Shown here: positions 43,448-52,502 of the stretch, piece after piece
How positions within the stretch are numbered: the stretch's first letter is position 1
Layout: each line of letters opens with the position of its first letter
Assembly: GCF_900167135.1 (NCBI RefSeq)
Contig: NZ_FUWZ01000003.1
Span: forward strand, 434,001 to 498,000
Direction of reading: 5' to 3'
DNA length: 64,000 nucleotides
DNA from: Chitinophaga eiseniae
Lineage (GTDB): Bacteria; Bacteroidota; Bacteroidia; Chitinophagales; Chitinophagaceae
Position numbers and translations under genes: made by a program
Notes under the pieces: generated by a model
What the model was told of the DNA's origin: nothing
The model's database searches: none
Seen by the model: the letters and a program-made list of their open reading frames with translations, nothing else

Positions 43448-44659
43448 TCAAGCTGCCACGGCCTTTTTCAGGGAAAGGCGCCACAGCCCCACCGCGCAGA
43501 TGATACAAACGACCACCAATATAGACCACAGCATGCCAAAACCCCAACGCTCCGCCACCAGGGCGCCGCCGCCAGGGCCTACCACCTGCGCTACCGACCA
43601 GGTCAGCGCATAGGCTGCCGCATAACGGCCCCTGTTCGTATCGTTGGAGCGTCCCATGATCACCGCGTTGATAAAGGGAAACGCCATCATCTCCCCCACG
43701 GTGAAAAATACCACTCCCATGAAAGCCAGTACAATCGGCACTACCGGGGGAACAATGAAAAAAAGATAACCGGCGGCCGTTACCACCACGCCGCCAATAA
43801 TATAGTACATGGATGATTTACGGCTCTCCCAGCGTCTTACCAGCACCATTTCAAACAACGCGATAATGACGCCGTTTACGCCCAGCAGCAGCCCGATCAC
43901 CGATTCATTGATATGCCAGTCGTCTTTCCAGTAAATAGGTACCAGCCGGAAAATGAGCCCGAAAGAAGCGGTATACACCGTTACCCAGATGAGGAACCGG
44001 AACAGGAAAGGATCTTTCCAGATAGGCAGATCGCGGGCGATACCGCTGACAGCGGATTTACGCGGTGCACCTTTATAGGTGGGCAACAAAAAGAAGATTA
44101 ACAGGCCAACGGTGATGTATACACCACCTTCCACCCAAAACAGCAGGTGATAGTTGATCGCCGCCAGGATGCCGCCGAGGGAACTGCCCAACGCCCAGCC
44201 CAGGTTCATGGCAAAACGGTTGAGCGAATAGGAACGGGTCAGGTTCTCCGGCTTGGAATAAGCAGCGATAGCCGCCCCGTTGGCCGGCCGGAAGGCTTCC
44301 GCCACAAAGCTCAGGATGACTGTCATCACACACAGCGCGGGGAAATAGGTGATATAACCGAAGGCGATGAACAGCCCACCGCCGGCGATAGAAGTAAAAA
44401 TCTGAACGGCCCGGAAGCCCAGTTTATCAATAAAATAACCACTGGCCAGTGATCCCAGTACAGCGCCTACACCAAATAATGTGATGATGAGGCCGGCGTC
44501 GGCAATGTCCCGGTGCAGGTTTTTCGTGAGGTAGATGCTCAGAAACGGCGCCACCATGGTGCCCGTACGGTTAATCAATATCACCAGGCTCAGCAACCAT
44601 GTTTCCCTGCTCAGGCCACTGAAGGAAGACCGGTAGGTCTGCGTAATCTTCGCTATCAT
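43448..44659 (-). CDS. MFS transporter
   Basis: Major facilitator superfamily transporter of 403 residues with about 12 hydrophobic segments. The typical inter-helix motif is GYFIDKLGFRAVQIFT after helix 2, and PANGAAIAAY and RFAMNLGWALGSSLGGILA follow helix 4. It resembles drug-efflux-type (DHA1) members, but the substrate cannot be assigned. It is transcribed divergently from the histidine kinase at 44821, with a 161-bp shared upstream region. Confidence 0.9.
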   Translation of the reverse strand: MIAKITQTYRSSFSGLSRETWLLSLVILINRTGTMVAPFLSIYLTKNLHRDIADAGLIITLFGVGAVLGSLASGYFIDKLGFRAVQIFTSIAGGGLFIAFGYITYFPALCVMTVILSFVAEAFRPANGAAIAAYSKPENLTRSYSLNRFAMNLGWALGSSLGGILAAINYHLLFWVEGGVYITVGLLIFFLLPTYKGAPRKSAVSGIARDLPIWKDPFLFRFLIWVTVYTASFGLIFRLVPIYWKDDWHINESVIGLLLGVNGVIIALFEMVLVRRWESRKSSMYYIIGGVVVTAAGYLFFIVPPVVPIVLAFMGVVFFTVGEMMAFPFINAVIMGRSNDTNRGRYAAAYALTWSVAQVVGPGGGALVAERWGFGMLWSILVVVCIICAVGLWRLSLKKAVAA

Positions 44660-44820
44660 TCTCCTTTCGTTGTTTCTTTAAAGTTATTCGTCGGACCTTT
44701 TAAAAATATGGTACGCTTTTTAGTATGTAAATTTCATATTATGCGACTATTTTTAATTAGTCCAGTTTGGAAATTTCAGATAGACCAGTTCTAATCCTGC
44801 TATTTTTTTAGCTTTGCTAT

Positions 44821-46128
44821 ATGCCATCATCTATGAGAATTGACTTTACCAAGCAGCTACAAGCGAAACTCCTGTACCTTGTGGGCCCCCCGGACCAAGT
44901 AACCCTGGAAAATCGCATTTTCAATTCAATGTGCCTGCTGGCAATGGTGGTAAGCGTTGTACAGATACCGTTCAACTATTTCACCGGCCTCCGGATGACG
45001 GGGTTCATCTTCGCCATCCTGCTGCTGGCATTGGCGGGCCTGTATTATCTCTCCCGTTTCAAAAACCGGTCAGCACTCAGTATAGCCATCTCCGTAGTGC
45101 TGGTCAACCTGCTGTTTGCCTGGATCTATTTTGTGAGTTCCGGCATTTCCGGCGCCAGCCTGATGACCTTTACCCTTACCTTTTTTCTGGTAATGATCGT
45201 GGCTCCCCGCGGGCAATACGTGATATGGCTGGTATTTAACCTGTTGCTGGTGGCGGCCATCATTCTTATCGAGTACTATCATCCTGAACTGGTACCAAAT
45301 ATGTATGCCGACCGTGCATCAAAGATCGTGGACCTCTCGGCCACCTATCTGACCAGCGTGCTGGTGATCTTCTTTGGTACCATCTACCTGAAAAATGCCT
45401 ATAACCGCGAGAAGCAGCAAAGGGAAGAAAAGACGCGGGTACTGGAAGTGCTGAACACAGAAAAGAACAAACTGTTTTCCATTATCTCCCATGACCTGCG
45501 CAGCCCGATGGCTTCTATACAATCTTATCTTGAGCTGATGAAAGACATACAGCTACCGCCGGAGCAAAAGCTGCAACTGGAAGCGGAACTGCTGGCCATG
45601 GTCAATAATACGCAGGACATGCTGTACAATATGCTGCTGTGGTCTAAAAGCCAGCTGCAGGGCCTTACCGTACACCTGGCACCTGTCAACGTGTTTAAGG
45701 CCGTGATGACCGTACTCGACATTCATACCACCTTTATCACCAACAAACGATTACACCTGACTACGGATATTGATAAAAACCTCACTGCCATGGCAGACCT
45801 CAACATGCTGCAGCTCATTATCCGCAACCTGGTCGGCAACGCCATTAAGTTCACCGCCCCGGGCGGACAGATCTCCCTGGAAGCCCGCCAGGAAAATCAG
45901 CAATGCGTGATCACCATCCGCGACAGCGGCACCGGCATAGACCCCAAACGGGTACCGGAGATCTTTTCGCTGAAAGCCCGCTCTACTTTTGGTACCGGCA
46001 ACGAAAAAGGCATCGGGCTGGGCCTTTACCTGTGCGGAGAATACACCACAGCACAGCATGGCCGTATATGGTTCCAGAACAATCCTGACAAGGGCTGCTC
46101 CTTTTTTCTGTCATTTCCTTTGGCCTGA
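44821..46128 (+). CDS. Membrane sensor histidine kinase
   Basis: A 435-residue kinase. Six hydrophobic helices (about 35-190) form a membrane sensor, a coiled-coil linker follows (EKQQREEKTRVLEVLNTEKN), then HisKA with His224 (LFSIISHDLRSPMASIQSYL) and an ATPase domain (IIRNLVGNAIKFTAPGG, DSGTGI, GIGLGLYLC). TAGCTTTG at 44809-44816 is a perfect -7 box only 4 bp before ATG 44821. If that promoter is used, the true start would be the second ATG at 44833 (MRIDFTKQLQ). No response regulator is adjacent. The promoter for the ABC-F gene overlaps its last codons. Confidence 0.93.
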   Translation: MPSSMRIDFTKQLQAKLLYLVGPPDQVTLENRIFNSMCLLAMVVSVVQIPFNYFTGLRMTGFIFAILLLALAGLYYLSRFKNRSALSIAISVVLVNLLFAWIYFVSSGISGASLMTFTLTFFLVMIVAPRGQYVIWLVFNLLLVAAIILIEYYHPELVPNMYADRASKIVDLSATYLTSVLVIFFGTIYLKNAYNREKQQREEKTRVLEVLNTEKNKLFSIISHDLRSPMASIQSYLELMKDIQLPPEQKLQLEAELLAMVNNTQDMLYNMLLWSKSQLQGLTVHLAPVNVFKAVMTVLDIHTTFITNKRLHLTTDIDKNLTAMADLNMLQLIIRNLVGNAIKFTAPGGQISLEARQENQQCVITIRDSGTGIDPKRVPEIFSLKARSTFGTGNEKGIGLGLYLCGEYTTAQHGRIWFQNNPDKGCSFFLSFPLA

Positions 46129-46149
46129 TCGGGAAAAATTGTACCTTTG
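46119..46149 (+). promoter_or_regulatory. Consensus Bacteroidota promoter for the ABC-F gene
   Basis: TTTG (46119-46122), exactly 19 bp, then TACCTTTG (46142-46149) matches the Bacteroidota promoter TTTG-N19-TAnnTTTG at all fixed positions. It overlaps the stop codon of the histidine kinase. Transcription would begin near 46156, giving a leader of about 220 nt before the ABC-F ATG. Confidence 0.7.
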
Positions 46150-46189
46150 CCCCATCATGTGAGAATTACCCACACATATATAACCTTTT

Positions 46190-46232
46190 GTTCCGCTCCG
46201 GAACCCTGGCCATCAGGTCATTTTTTCATTTA
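46190..46232 (+). promoter_or_regulatory. Paired hairpins with U-rich tail in ABC-F leader (possible attenuator)
   Basis: GTTCCG-CTC-CGGAAC (46190-46204) is followed immediately by CCTG-GCCAT-CAGG and then TCATTTTTTCATTT. The second hairpin plus U-rich tail looks like a weak terminator, and a 16-bp tandem repeat (TCATTTTTTCATTTAG, TCATTTTTCCATTTAG; 46218-46249) follows. In context this could be a conditional terminator in the ABC-F leader. Confidence 0.4.
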
Positions 46233-46280
46233 GTCATTTTTCCATTTAGTTTATTTACTCATTTTAATAAATCGCACGGC

Positions 46281-46307
46281 ATGTCCGGTGATTATTTTCT
46301 TATCTAA
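46281..46307 (+). CDS. Candidate 8-residue leader peptide MSGDYFLI
   Basis: ATG at 46281 opens an 8-codon frame, MSGDYFLI, ending in TAA. It lies in the leader of the ABC-F gene between the possible attenuator and the longer upstream frame. Its hydrophobic, aromatic end recalls arrest peptides that control antibiotic-resistance ABC-F genes in other bacteria. The frame is short enough to occur by chance, so the case rests on context. Confidence 0.3.
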   Translation: MSGDYFLI

Positions 46308-46318
46308 AATTTACACCC

Positions 46319-46438
46319 ATGAAACAAGTAGCACTCAACGCCGCCCGGAACCTCATTGTTTACACGACAAACGACACGCATGCTACTGACCGCACAACAC
46401 ATCCACTTTCAACTGCCGCCCAACAGGGTATTATTTGA
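46319..46438 (+). CDS. 39-codon upstream frame overlapping the ABC-F start
   Basis: ATG 46319 opens a 39-residue frame beginning MKQVALNAARNLIVYTTNDT that ends 59 bp inside the ABC-F coding region in another frame. Ribosomes reading it would pass over the ABC-F start. The ATG has a better position relative to the leader than the ABC-F ATG itself. It may be a regulatory upstream ORF. There is no homology to support a functional peptide. Confidence 0.3.
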   Translation: MKQVALNAARNLIVYTTNDTHATDRTTHPLSTAAQQGII

Positions 46439-47972
46439 CGACCTGCATTTTACGCTGGACAAGAACGAACATGCCGCCATCACCGGCGACAACGGCGCCG
46501 GCAAGTCAACCCTTCTGAAAATACTGGCCGGGCAACTGGCGCCGCAAAGCGGATCGATTGTGCGGAGCGCACCGTTGTATTACGTACCGCAGCATTTCGG
46601 ACAGTTCAACGACCGCACCGTGGCGCAGGTACTGGGCATCGACGCCAAGATACACGCGCTGCAGGCCATCCTCTCCGGCGACACCCAGGAAGCCCATTTC
46701 GACGCCCTTGGTGACGACTGGGATATTATGGAGCGTTGCGAACAGCTGTTCGCCCGGTGGAACATTGCCCACATCCCGCTTACGGTGAACTTTTCACAGC
46801 TTAGCGGCGGTGAAAAAACACGGGCGTTCCTCGCAGGCAGCGACCTTACCGCACCGGCAGCCATCCTGCTGGACGAGCCCACCAACCACCTCGACAAGAC
46901 CGCACGGGCACAGCTATACGACTGGGTGACCCGCAACAGCAAATCACTGCTGATCGTGAGCCACGACCGGCAGCTGCTGGAGCTGTGCAGTCCTATCTGG
47001 GAGCTGAACAACGCACGGCTGCAGGTGTATGGGGGCAACTATGCCTTCTACGAAAAGAAAAAAGCCGAAGAGACCGCAGCGTTGCAACAGCAGATCGCCC
47101 ATGCCGAGAAATCGCTGAAAGAGGCGCGGGCAGCACAGCAGCAGGCCTTTGAAAGGCAACAGCGTGAGAACGCCCGCGGACACAAAAGCCGCAGCGAAGG
47201 GAACATACCCAAGATACTGATGAACGGCCGCAGAGACCAGGCCGCCAAAACCACCGCCCGCACCCAGGAGGTACATGCGGAAAAAGTAGCCGGCCTGCAA
47301 GCCACACTGGACGCCGCTTCTGCCAGCGACCAGGTGGCGCGTATCATGAAAGGACACTTTGCTACGCCGCCAGGCCATAAAGGTAAAATACTGGTACAGG
47401 CAGAACAACTGAACTATGCCTATGCCGATGGGGATACGTTGTGGCCGCAACCGCTGGATTTTATTATCAAAAGCGGCGACCGGCTGGCGATTGCCGGTAA
47501 CAACGGCAGTGGCAAGTCCACACTCATCAAACTCATTACCGGCCAACTGCCCTCCCAACAGGGACGCCTGTACGTAGCACCGTTCAGCAGCCTGGTGCTG
47601 GACCAGGACTACAGCAGCATAGACCGCAGCAAAACCGTGCGGCAACAGGCCGCGGCCAGCAACGATATCAAAGCAGAGGAAGGAAAACTGAACACCATGC
47701 TGGTGCGGTTCCTCTTTGGCCCGGACGACTGGGACAAGCCCTGCAGCGCGCTCAGCGGCGGAGAAACACTCCGGCTGGCCCTGTGCTGCATGACGCTCCG
47801 CAGCCAGTCGCCCGACATGATCATCCTCGACGAACCGACCAACAACCTGGACCTGACCAACATCCAGATGCTGACACAGATATTTGCCGCATACCAGGGT
47901 ACGCTGGTCGTGGTATCGCACGACGCCCGCTTCCTGGAAGAAACGGGCGTCACAGAAACATTGCAGTTATAA
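46380..47972 (+). CDS. ABC-F family ATP-binding protein
   Basis: A soluble protein of 530 residues with two ABC ATPase domains and no membrane domain, the ABC-F pattern of ribosome-acting translation or antibiotic-protection factors. Domain 1: Walker A GDNGAGKST, signature LSGGEKTR, Walker B ILLDEPTNHLD. The charged linker (about 230-320) is rich in Gln, Arg and Glu. Domain 2: Walker A GNNGSGKST, signature LSGGETLRLAL, Walker B IILDEPTNNLD. The start is ATG 46380 (MLLTAQHIHF). An upstream in-frame TTG at 46356 is rejected. The regulated-looking leader suggests inducible expression, as known for resistance ABC-F genes. Which antibiotic, if any, is unknown. Confidence 0.9.
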   Translation: MLLTAQHIHFQLPPNRVLFDDLHFTLDKNEHAAITGDNGAGKSTLLKILAGQLAPQSGSIVRSAPLYYVPQHFGQFNDRTVAQVLGIDAKIHALQAILSGDTQEAHFDALGDDWDIMERCEQLFARWNIAHIPLTVNFSQLSGGEKTRAFLAGSDLTAPAAILLDEPTNHLDKTARAQLYDWVTRNSKSLLIVSHDRQLLELCSPIWELNNARLQVYGGNYAFYEKKKAEETAALQQQIAHAEKSLKEARAAQQQAFERQQRENARGHKSRSEGNIPKILMNGRRDQAAKTTARTQEVHAEKVAGLQATLDAASASDQVARIMKGHFATPPGHKGKILVQAEQLNYAYADGDTLWPQPLDFIIKSGDRLAIAGNNGSGKSTLIKLITGQLPSQQGRLYVAPFSSLVLDQDYSSIDRSKTVRQQAAASNDIKAEEGKLNTMLVRFLFGPDDWDKPCSALSGGETLRLALCCMTLRSQSPDMIILDEPTNNLDLTNIQMLTQIFAAYQGTLVVVSHDARFLEETGVTETLQL

Positions 47973-47976
47973 TTTT

Positions 47977-49164
47977 TTAATTGCCCAGTGTTTTCAGGGC
48001 GAGGTAAGCCATCAGGCCCGCGCCTGTTTCCAGGGCATGCTCATCGGCGTCGAAAGTAGCGGTGTGCAGGCCGGAGACAATGCCGCGGGCCTCGTTGCGC
48101 ACACCCAGGCGGTAAAAGCAGGCGTCTGCCTGCTGGGAGTAGTAAGCGAAATCTTCCGCCGCCATCCATATATCCAGGTCCACCACATTATCCGTACCCA
48201 GGAATTCTTCCGCATGGGTGCGGGTAATGCTGGTCAGTTTTTCGTTGTTGATCAACACCGGGTACCCTTGATGTATTTCGATATCGCAGGTGGCTTCCAT
48301 GCCTTCGGCGATGGAGACGGCCATCTTTTTGATTTTGGCGTGCGCTTCGCGCCGCCATTTTTCATCGAGGGAGCGGAAAGTGCCTTCCAGCCGCACCTCG
48401 TCGGGGATCACGTTGGTAGCGCCATTCGCCAGCATTTTGCCGAAAGAAAGCACAGACGGCAGCAGCGGGTTCACGCGGCGGCTCACGATCTGTTGCAGCG
48501 CGATCACGATATGGCAGGCCACCACCACGGGGTCTATACCCAGATGCGGCATGGCGCCATGGCCTCCTTTGCCTTTCACCGTCATAAAGATTTCGTCGTT
48601 GCTCGCCATATAACGGCCGCCTCTGAAGCCTACCTTGCCGGCCGGCAGCTCAGGCATAGTATGCTGCCCCAGCACATGATGCGGACGCGGATTTTCCAGT
48701 ACGCCTTCTTTGATCATCATACTGGCGCCCCCGGGAATCAGTTCTTCCGCCGGCTGAAAGATAAATTTCACGGTGCCCGCAAAATCGTCCTTCATCCTGC
48801 TGAGGATGGTAGCCGTGCCGAGTAACGAAGACGTATGTACGTCGTGGCCACAGGCATGCATGACCCCATCGTGCTGTGATTTGTACGGCACTTCGTTGAG
48901 CTCCCGGATGGGCAGGGCGTCAATATCCGCCCGTAACGCCACCACCTGGCCACCTCCCTGCTTGCCGCCCTGCAAAAGGGCCACCAGCCCGGTATTGGCC
49001 ATGGGTTCAAAAGGAATGCCGAGGTCCTTCAGTTTACCGGCAATAAAAGCAGCCGTATTCACTTCCTTGTAGGAAAGCTCCGGATGTGCATGAAGATAAC
49101 GCCTGTTGGCGATCGTTTCTTCCTGGATACTGCCGGCCAGCTGCCGGATTTTTTCTTTAAGCAT
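47977..49164 (-). CDS. M20-family amidohydrolase (N-acyl amino acid or amino-sugar amidase type)
   Basis: Cytoplasmic metallo-amidase of 395 residues in the AmaA/IAA-amino-acid-hydrolase subfamily. Metal ligands are in MHACGHDVHTS (Cys/His/Asp), the catalytic Glu pair in FQPAEELIPGGA, a His in LGQHTMPEL, and the C-terminal WMAAEDFAYYSQ. It removes acyl groups from amines. In this cluster an N-acetylated amino-sugar acid is an attractive but unproven substrate. Its ATG overlaps the aldolase stop by 8 bp. It is the last gene of the leftward nag-like operon and converges with the ABC-F gene. Confidence 0.88.
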   Translation of the reverse strand: MLKEKIRQLAGSIQEETIANRRYLHAHPELSYKEVNTAAFIAGKLKDLGIPFEPMANTGLVALLQGGKQGGGQVVALRADIDALPIRELNEVPYKSQHDGVMHACGHDVHTSSLLGTATILSRMKDDFAGTVKFIFQPAEELIPGGASMMIKEGVLENPRPHHVLGQHTMPELPAGKVGFRGGRYMASNDEIFMTVKGKGGHGAMPHLGIDPVVVACHIVIALQQIVSRRVNPLLPSVLSFGKMLANGATNVIPDEVRLEGTFRSLDEKWRREAHAKIKKMAVSIAEGMEATCDIEIHQGYPVLINNEKLTSITRTHAEEFLGTDNVVDLDIWMAAEDFAYYSQQADACFYRLGVRNEARGIVSGLHTATFDADEHALETGAGLMAYLALKTLGN

Positions 49165-50212
49165 GGACGATATTTTTTTCCTTTTCCAGGAAAGCTTTGA
49201 CGAAACCGTCGTCTGTCAGCTGCGGATAAGCGGCTGCCACACGGTCAATTTCTTCCAGCTGCCCGGGGGATAAAGTTTCAGATTCATCCAGGCACCAGAT
49301 GCCTTCCAGGAGTCCCTGCCGCCGCAACACCTCGTGGATACCGGCGATAGAGCCGTGGAAAGCGTTGGATGGATCGAACAGCGCCGCATTCATATCAGTG
49401 ACCGCTATTCCTTCCGTCAACAGTTTACCTGCGCCCGAATAATCCTCAAGTATACACTTTTTTACGCGATCGAAGAGCGGCACCACCTTACTGGTCCAAA
49501 CCGACCAGTGGCCGAGCAGTCCGCCGGCAAAACCTTTTACCACCTCGCGGCCGTTGACAGTAAAGCGGTACGTCGTCAGCAGGTCCGCCACGATATTATC
49601 GTCGTTGCCGGTATACAGCGCAATATCCTCACAGCGGGAAGAGTGACAGACCGCCCTTACCACATCAAGGGTCTGGTAGCGGTTGAACGGCGCGGTTTTG
49701 ATCGCCTTCACGCCGGGAATTTCCACCAGCTGTTCCCAGAAGTGATAACTCAGGATACGGCCACCTACAGAGGGCTGCAGGTAGAAACCAAAGATGGGGA
49801 TGACTTCCGATACCGTCCGCACATGAGCTATCAGTTCGCCTTCCGACAAATGGTTTAAGCCGCCCAAACTTAATAAACCCAGGTGGTAACCGTATTTCAG
49901 TGCCACCCGCGCTTCGTCGGCCGCCTGTGCGGTAGGGCCGCAGAGGCCGGCCACTTTAATAAAAGGGCGTGTCAGCTGCGCGGCATCTATTTCTTCCGAT
50001 GCCAGGCGGAGCACGGTTTCATATAATCCCACCCTGGGATCGCGGATCGCAAACTGGGTGGTATGTACGCCCACGGCCACGCCGCCTGCGCCGCTGGCGA
50101 TGTAGTAACGGGTAAGCCGCCGCTGGCGGTATTCATCGAGCTGACGGTTAGCGTCCAGCGCCAGCGGGTGCGCCGGGATAACGGTACCGCTGTATAATAA
50201 ATCCGGTATCAT
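49157..50212 (-). CDS. DapA/NanA-family aldolase (dihydrodipicolinate synthase superfamily)
   Basis: A 351-residue class I lyase of the DHDPS/NAL superfamily. The Schiff-base lysine is Lys172 in GVKAIKTAPF, and the Tyr motif is FGFYLQPSVGG (Tyr144, replacing the usual YNxP). The N-terminus PAHPLALDANRQLDEYRQRR and GVAVGVHTTQFAIRD resemble sugar-acid aldolases rather than lysine-pathway DapA. The chain is about 50 residues longer than typical members, with a C-terminal extension. It probably makes or cleaves a 2-keto-3-deoxy sugar acid. It overlaps the amidohydrolase start, and the SDR-like gene lies 33 bp upstream. Confidence 0.82.
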   Translation of the reverse strand: MIPDLLYSGTVIPAHPLALDANRQLDEYRQRRLTRYYIASGAGGVAVGVHTTQFAIRDPRVGLYETVLRLASEEIDAAQLTRPFIKVAGLCGPTAQAADEARVALKYGYHLGLLSLGGLNHLSEGELIAHVRTVSEVIPIFGFYLQPSVGGRILSYHFWEQLVEIPGVKAIKTAPFNRYQTLDVVRAVCHSSRCEDIALYTGNDDNIVADLLTTYRFTVNGREVVKGFAGGLLGHWSVWTSKVVPLFDRVKKCILEDYSGAGKLLTEGIAVTDMNAALFDPSNAFHGSIAGIHEVLRRQGLLEGIWCLDESETLSPGQLEEIDRVAAAYPQLTDDGFVKAFLEKEKNIVHA

Positions 50213-50245
50213 AATTCGGTGGATATGATAGATGATAAGAGAAAA

Positions 50246-51265
50246 TTAAAACTGGCCTTCCCTTTCCTGGAAATGGGTAGCCTTGGTGATGGTGCGGCCG
50301 CCCTGTTCCAGCCAGGTGGCCGTGAGCCCTATCATTTGTTTCAGGGACACTTTCGGATAGCCGAACAGCCGGAAGCTTTCCGCCGCATTGCTCAGTAAGG
50401 CCGTGGGTTGTTCTTCGTTCACAAAAACGGGTTCTTTCCCGAAATGCAGGCCGAATTCTTTTGCGATCCAGCGTACAGGAGCAGTTTCAGGACCGGTTAT
50501 ATTGAGCAGTTTTGCCGGTGCGGCACAATGTGCGAAGGCGCGCAGCGCCATTTCGTTGGCATCGCCCTGCCATATCACGTTCACATGGCCCATGCGCAGG
50601 TCGATCGGCTTGCCGTCGCGTACCGACTTCGCTATTTCCAGCAGCACACCGTACTGCAGATCGTTGGCGTAGTTCAACCGGTATACCAGCACCGGCGTAC
50701 CGTATTGATTGGAGAAATGCTGGAACACCCGTTCCCTGCCGAGGCATGACTGGCCGTACTCCCCTACCGGGGCGGGCGCCATGGATTCATCTGCGCCACC
50801 CTGAAATACCGGAGTAAGCGGGTATACGTTACCGGTAGAATATACCACGATGCGGGAGTTGCGGTATTTCTCCGCCACCCGGCCGGGCAGATAGGCGTTC
50901 ATAGCCCAGGTAAAGGCTTCTTTGCCGGTGGTGCCGAATTTGGTGCCGGCAAGGTACAATACGTTTTTTACGTCCGGCAGTGCGGCGAGATCGTCTTCAT
51001 TCAACAGGTCGGCGGCAATCGTTTCAATGCCGTCCCGTTCCAGTTGTTCTTTCAGTCCCGGTTCTGTCAACCGGGATACGCCGATCACCCTGCGGGACAC
51101 GCCGGACTGATCGACGGCCTGTTTGGCCAGCTTCGCCAGGCTGGGACCAATTTTCCCGCCTACGCCGAGCAGAAGGATATCACCTTCCAGCGCCGCCATC
51201 GCCGCCACCAGTTCGTGTGATGGTTGGAGCAGCGATGCTACCGTTGCCTGTATATTACCTGTCAT
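50246..51265 (-). CDS. NAD-dependent epimerase/dehydratase-like protein with altered active site
   Basis: A 339-residue extended SDR-fold protein. The nucleotide-binding segment is DILLLGVGGKIGPSLAKLA, with VLYLAGTKFG further on, and the active-site strand is VVYSTGNVYPL. The usual Tyr-x-x-x-Lys pair is altered: the sequence EYGQSCLGRE keeps the Tyr but has Cys where Lys is expected. The C-terminal part has NVIWQGDANEMALRAF and LNITGPE, which fit sugar-nucleotide or sugar epimerases. It is operonic with NagA (61 bp upstream) and the aldolase. Catalysis may differ from standard SDRs, or the protein may only bind its ligand. Confidence 0.8.
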   Translation of the reverse strand: MTGNIQATVASLLQPSHELVAAMAALEGDILLLGVGGKIGPSLAKLAKQAVDQSGVSRRVIGVSRLTEPGLKEQLERDGIETIAADLLNEDDLAALPDVKNVLYLAGTKFGTTGKEAFTWAMNAYLPGRVAEKYRNSRIVVYSTGNVYPLTPVFQGGADESMAPAPVGEYGQSCLGRERVFQHFSNQYGTPVLVYRLNYANDLQYGVLLEIAKSVRDGKPIDLRMGHVNVIWQGDANEMALRAFAHCAAPAKLLNITGPETAPVRWIAKEFGLHFGKEPVFVNEEQPTALLSNAAESFRLFGYPKVSLKQMIGLTATWLEQGGRTITKATHFQEREGQF

Positions 51266-51326
51266 ATAATGGATGGATTTATGTTGAAAGATGATAAGTG
51301 TCTAAAAAAACGTATAGCCTTAAAAG

Positions 51327-52502
51327 TTAGCACTCACCTCCAATGAAGACTGTGCTTACCCTGATTTGTTCATCAAATAAAATGATGTCTGCCGCCTTGC
51401 CTTCTACCAGTGCTCCTGTACGGCCGGCGATGCCGGCAATAGCCGCGGGTGTAGCGGTAGCCATGCGCACCGCTTCTGTTAACGGCACATCCGCAAGGTT
51501 GACCATCGTACGCACCAGCTGGTCTGCCGTCGCTACGCTGCCTGCAAAAGAGCTGCGGTCCGGTAGTTTGGCTACGCCATCTTCCACTATCACGGGGATG
51601 CCGTTGTCTAACCCGCCAAGAATGCTTTCTCCTGGTCCCATGCCGGCGGCGCGCATCGCATCGGTGATAAGGGCCGTTTTTCCCGGCCCTTTTATTTTGT
51701 ACACCAGTTTCAGTAAAGGCGCCGGCAGATGTACGCCGTCGGCAATAACCTCCACCGTCATCCCGTCGATCAGGTAGGCCGCTTCGATAACGCCGGCATA
51801 CCGGAAGGCATTACGCCGCGTTACTCCTGACATAGCGGAGTACATATGGGTAATATGCGTATAGCCGTTCTCGTAGGCTTCCAGCATTTCCTCATAGATA
51901 GCGTCGGTATGGGCCGCAGCAGGGAGAATACCCCTGGACCGCAGGTACCGGCCGAAAGGCAGGGCCCCCGGCAGTTCCGGCGCAGCGCTCCAGCGTGTTA
52001 CCACTTTGGAGGCCGCCAGCACTTCCATGTATTCGTCCGCATCCGGGTGACGGATGTATTTCGGGTCCTGCGCGCCTCGCTGGTTCATCGCCACATAGGG
52101 ACCTTCCAGGTGTAACCCGGCAAACCGCGCACCGGCAGTATTGTGTACCGCTGCCGCTTCATAGATTTCTATGGCTTTCAGCAGACTGGCTTTATCACTG
52201 CTCAGCGTCGTCGGTACAATGGAAGTAGTGCCAAACTCCCGGTGCTTTTCAGCTACCGCCAGAAACGCTTCTACCGTGCCATCCATAAAATCATGCCCGC
52301 CACCGCCATGCACATGCAGGTCAATGAAACCAGGGGATACATACTGCCCTTTCGCGTCAACGACAACAGCATCGGGCATTTCCACATCCCGGTCGCTGAC
52401 GGCGAGGATGCGCTCTCCTTCCGTGATCAGCGTGCCGTTACGGATAATCCGGTAAGGGGTGATGATATGCCCGTTGACAATCTTATACTTTCTCTGTTCC
52501 AT
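51327..52502 (-). CDS. nagA: N-acetylglucosamine-6-phosphate deacetylase
   Basis: Cytoplasmic amidohydrolase of 391 residues that removes acetate from GlcNAc-6-phosphate or a related amino-sugar derivative. Ligand residues are in place: HVHGGGGHD (His63, His65), HLEGPY (Glu133), AAAHTDA (His198), THITHMYSAM (His219), ADGVHLP and the catalytic Asp281 in LITDAMRAAG. Length and order fit NagA. MYSAM replaces the common FNAM motif. Its start overlaps the end of the permease gene by 20 bp, so uptake and deacetylation are coupled. No NagB or hexosamine kinase gene is in the window. Confidence 0.9.
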   Translation of the reverse strand: MEQRKYKIVNGHIITPYRIIRNGTLITEGERILAVSDRDVEMPDAVVVDAKGQYVSPGFIDLHVHGGGGHDFMDGTVEAFLAVAEKHREFGTTSIVPTTLSSDKASLLKAIEIYEAAAVHNTAGARFAGLHLEGPYVAMNQRGAQDPKYIRHPDADEYMEVLAASKVVTRWSAAPELPGALPFGRYLRSRGILPAAAHTDAIYEEMLEAYENGYTHITHMYSAMSGVTRRNAFRYAGVIEAAYLIDGMTVEVIADGVHLPAPLLKLVYKIKGPGKTALITDAMRAAGMGPGESILGGLDNGIPVIVEDGVAKLPDRSSFAGSVATADQLVRTMVNLADVPLTEAVRMATATPAAIAGIAGRTGALVEGKAADIILFDEQIRVSTVFIGGEC

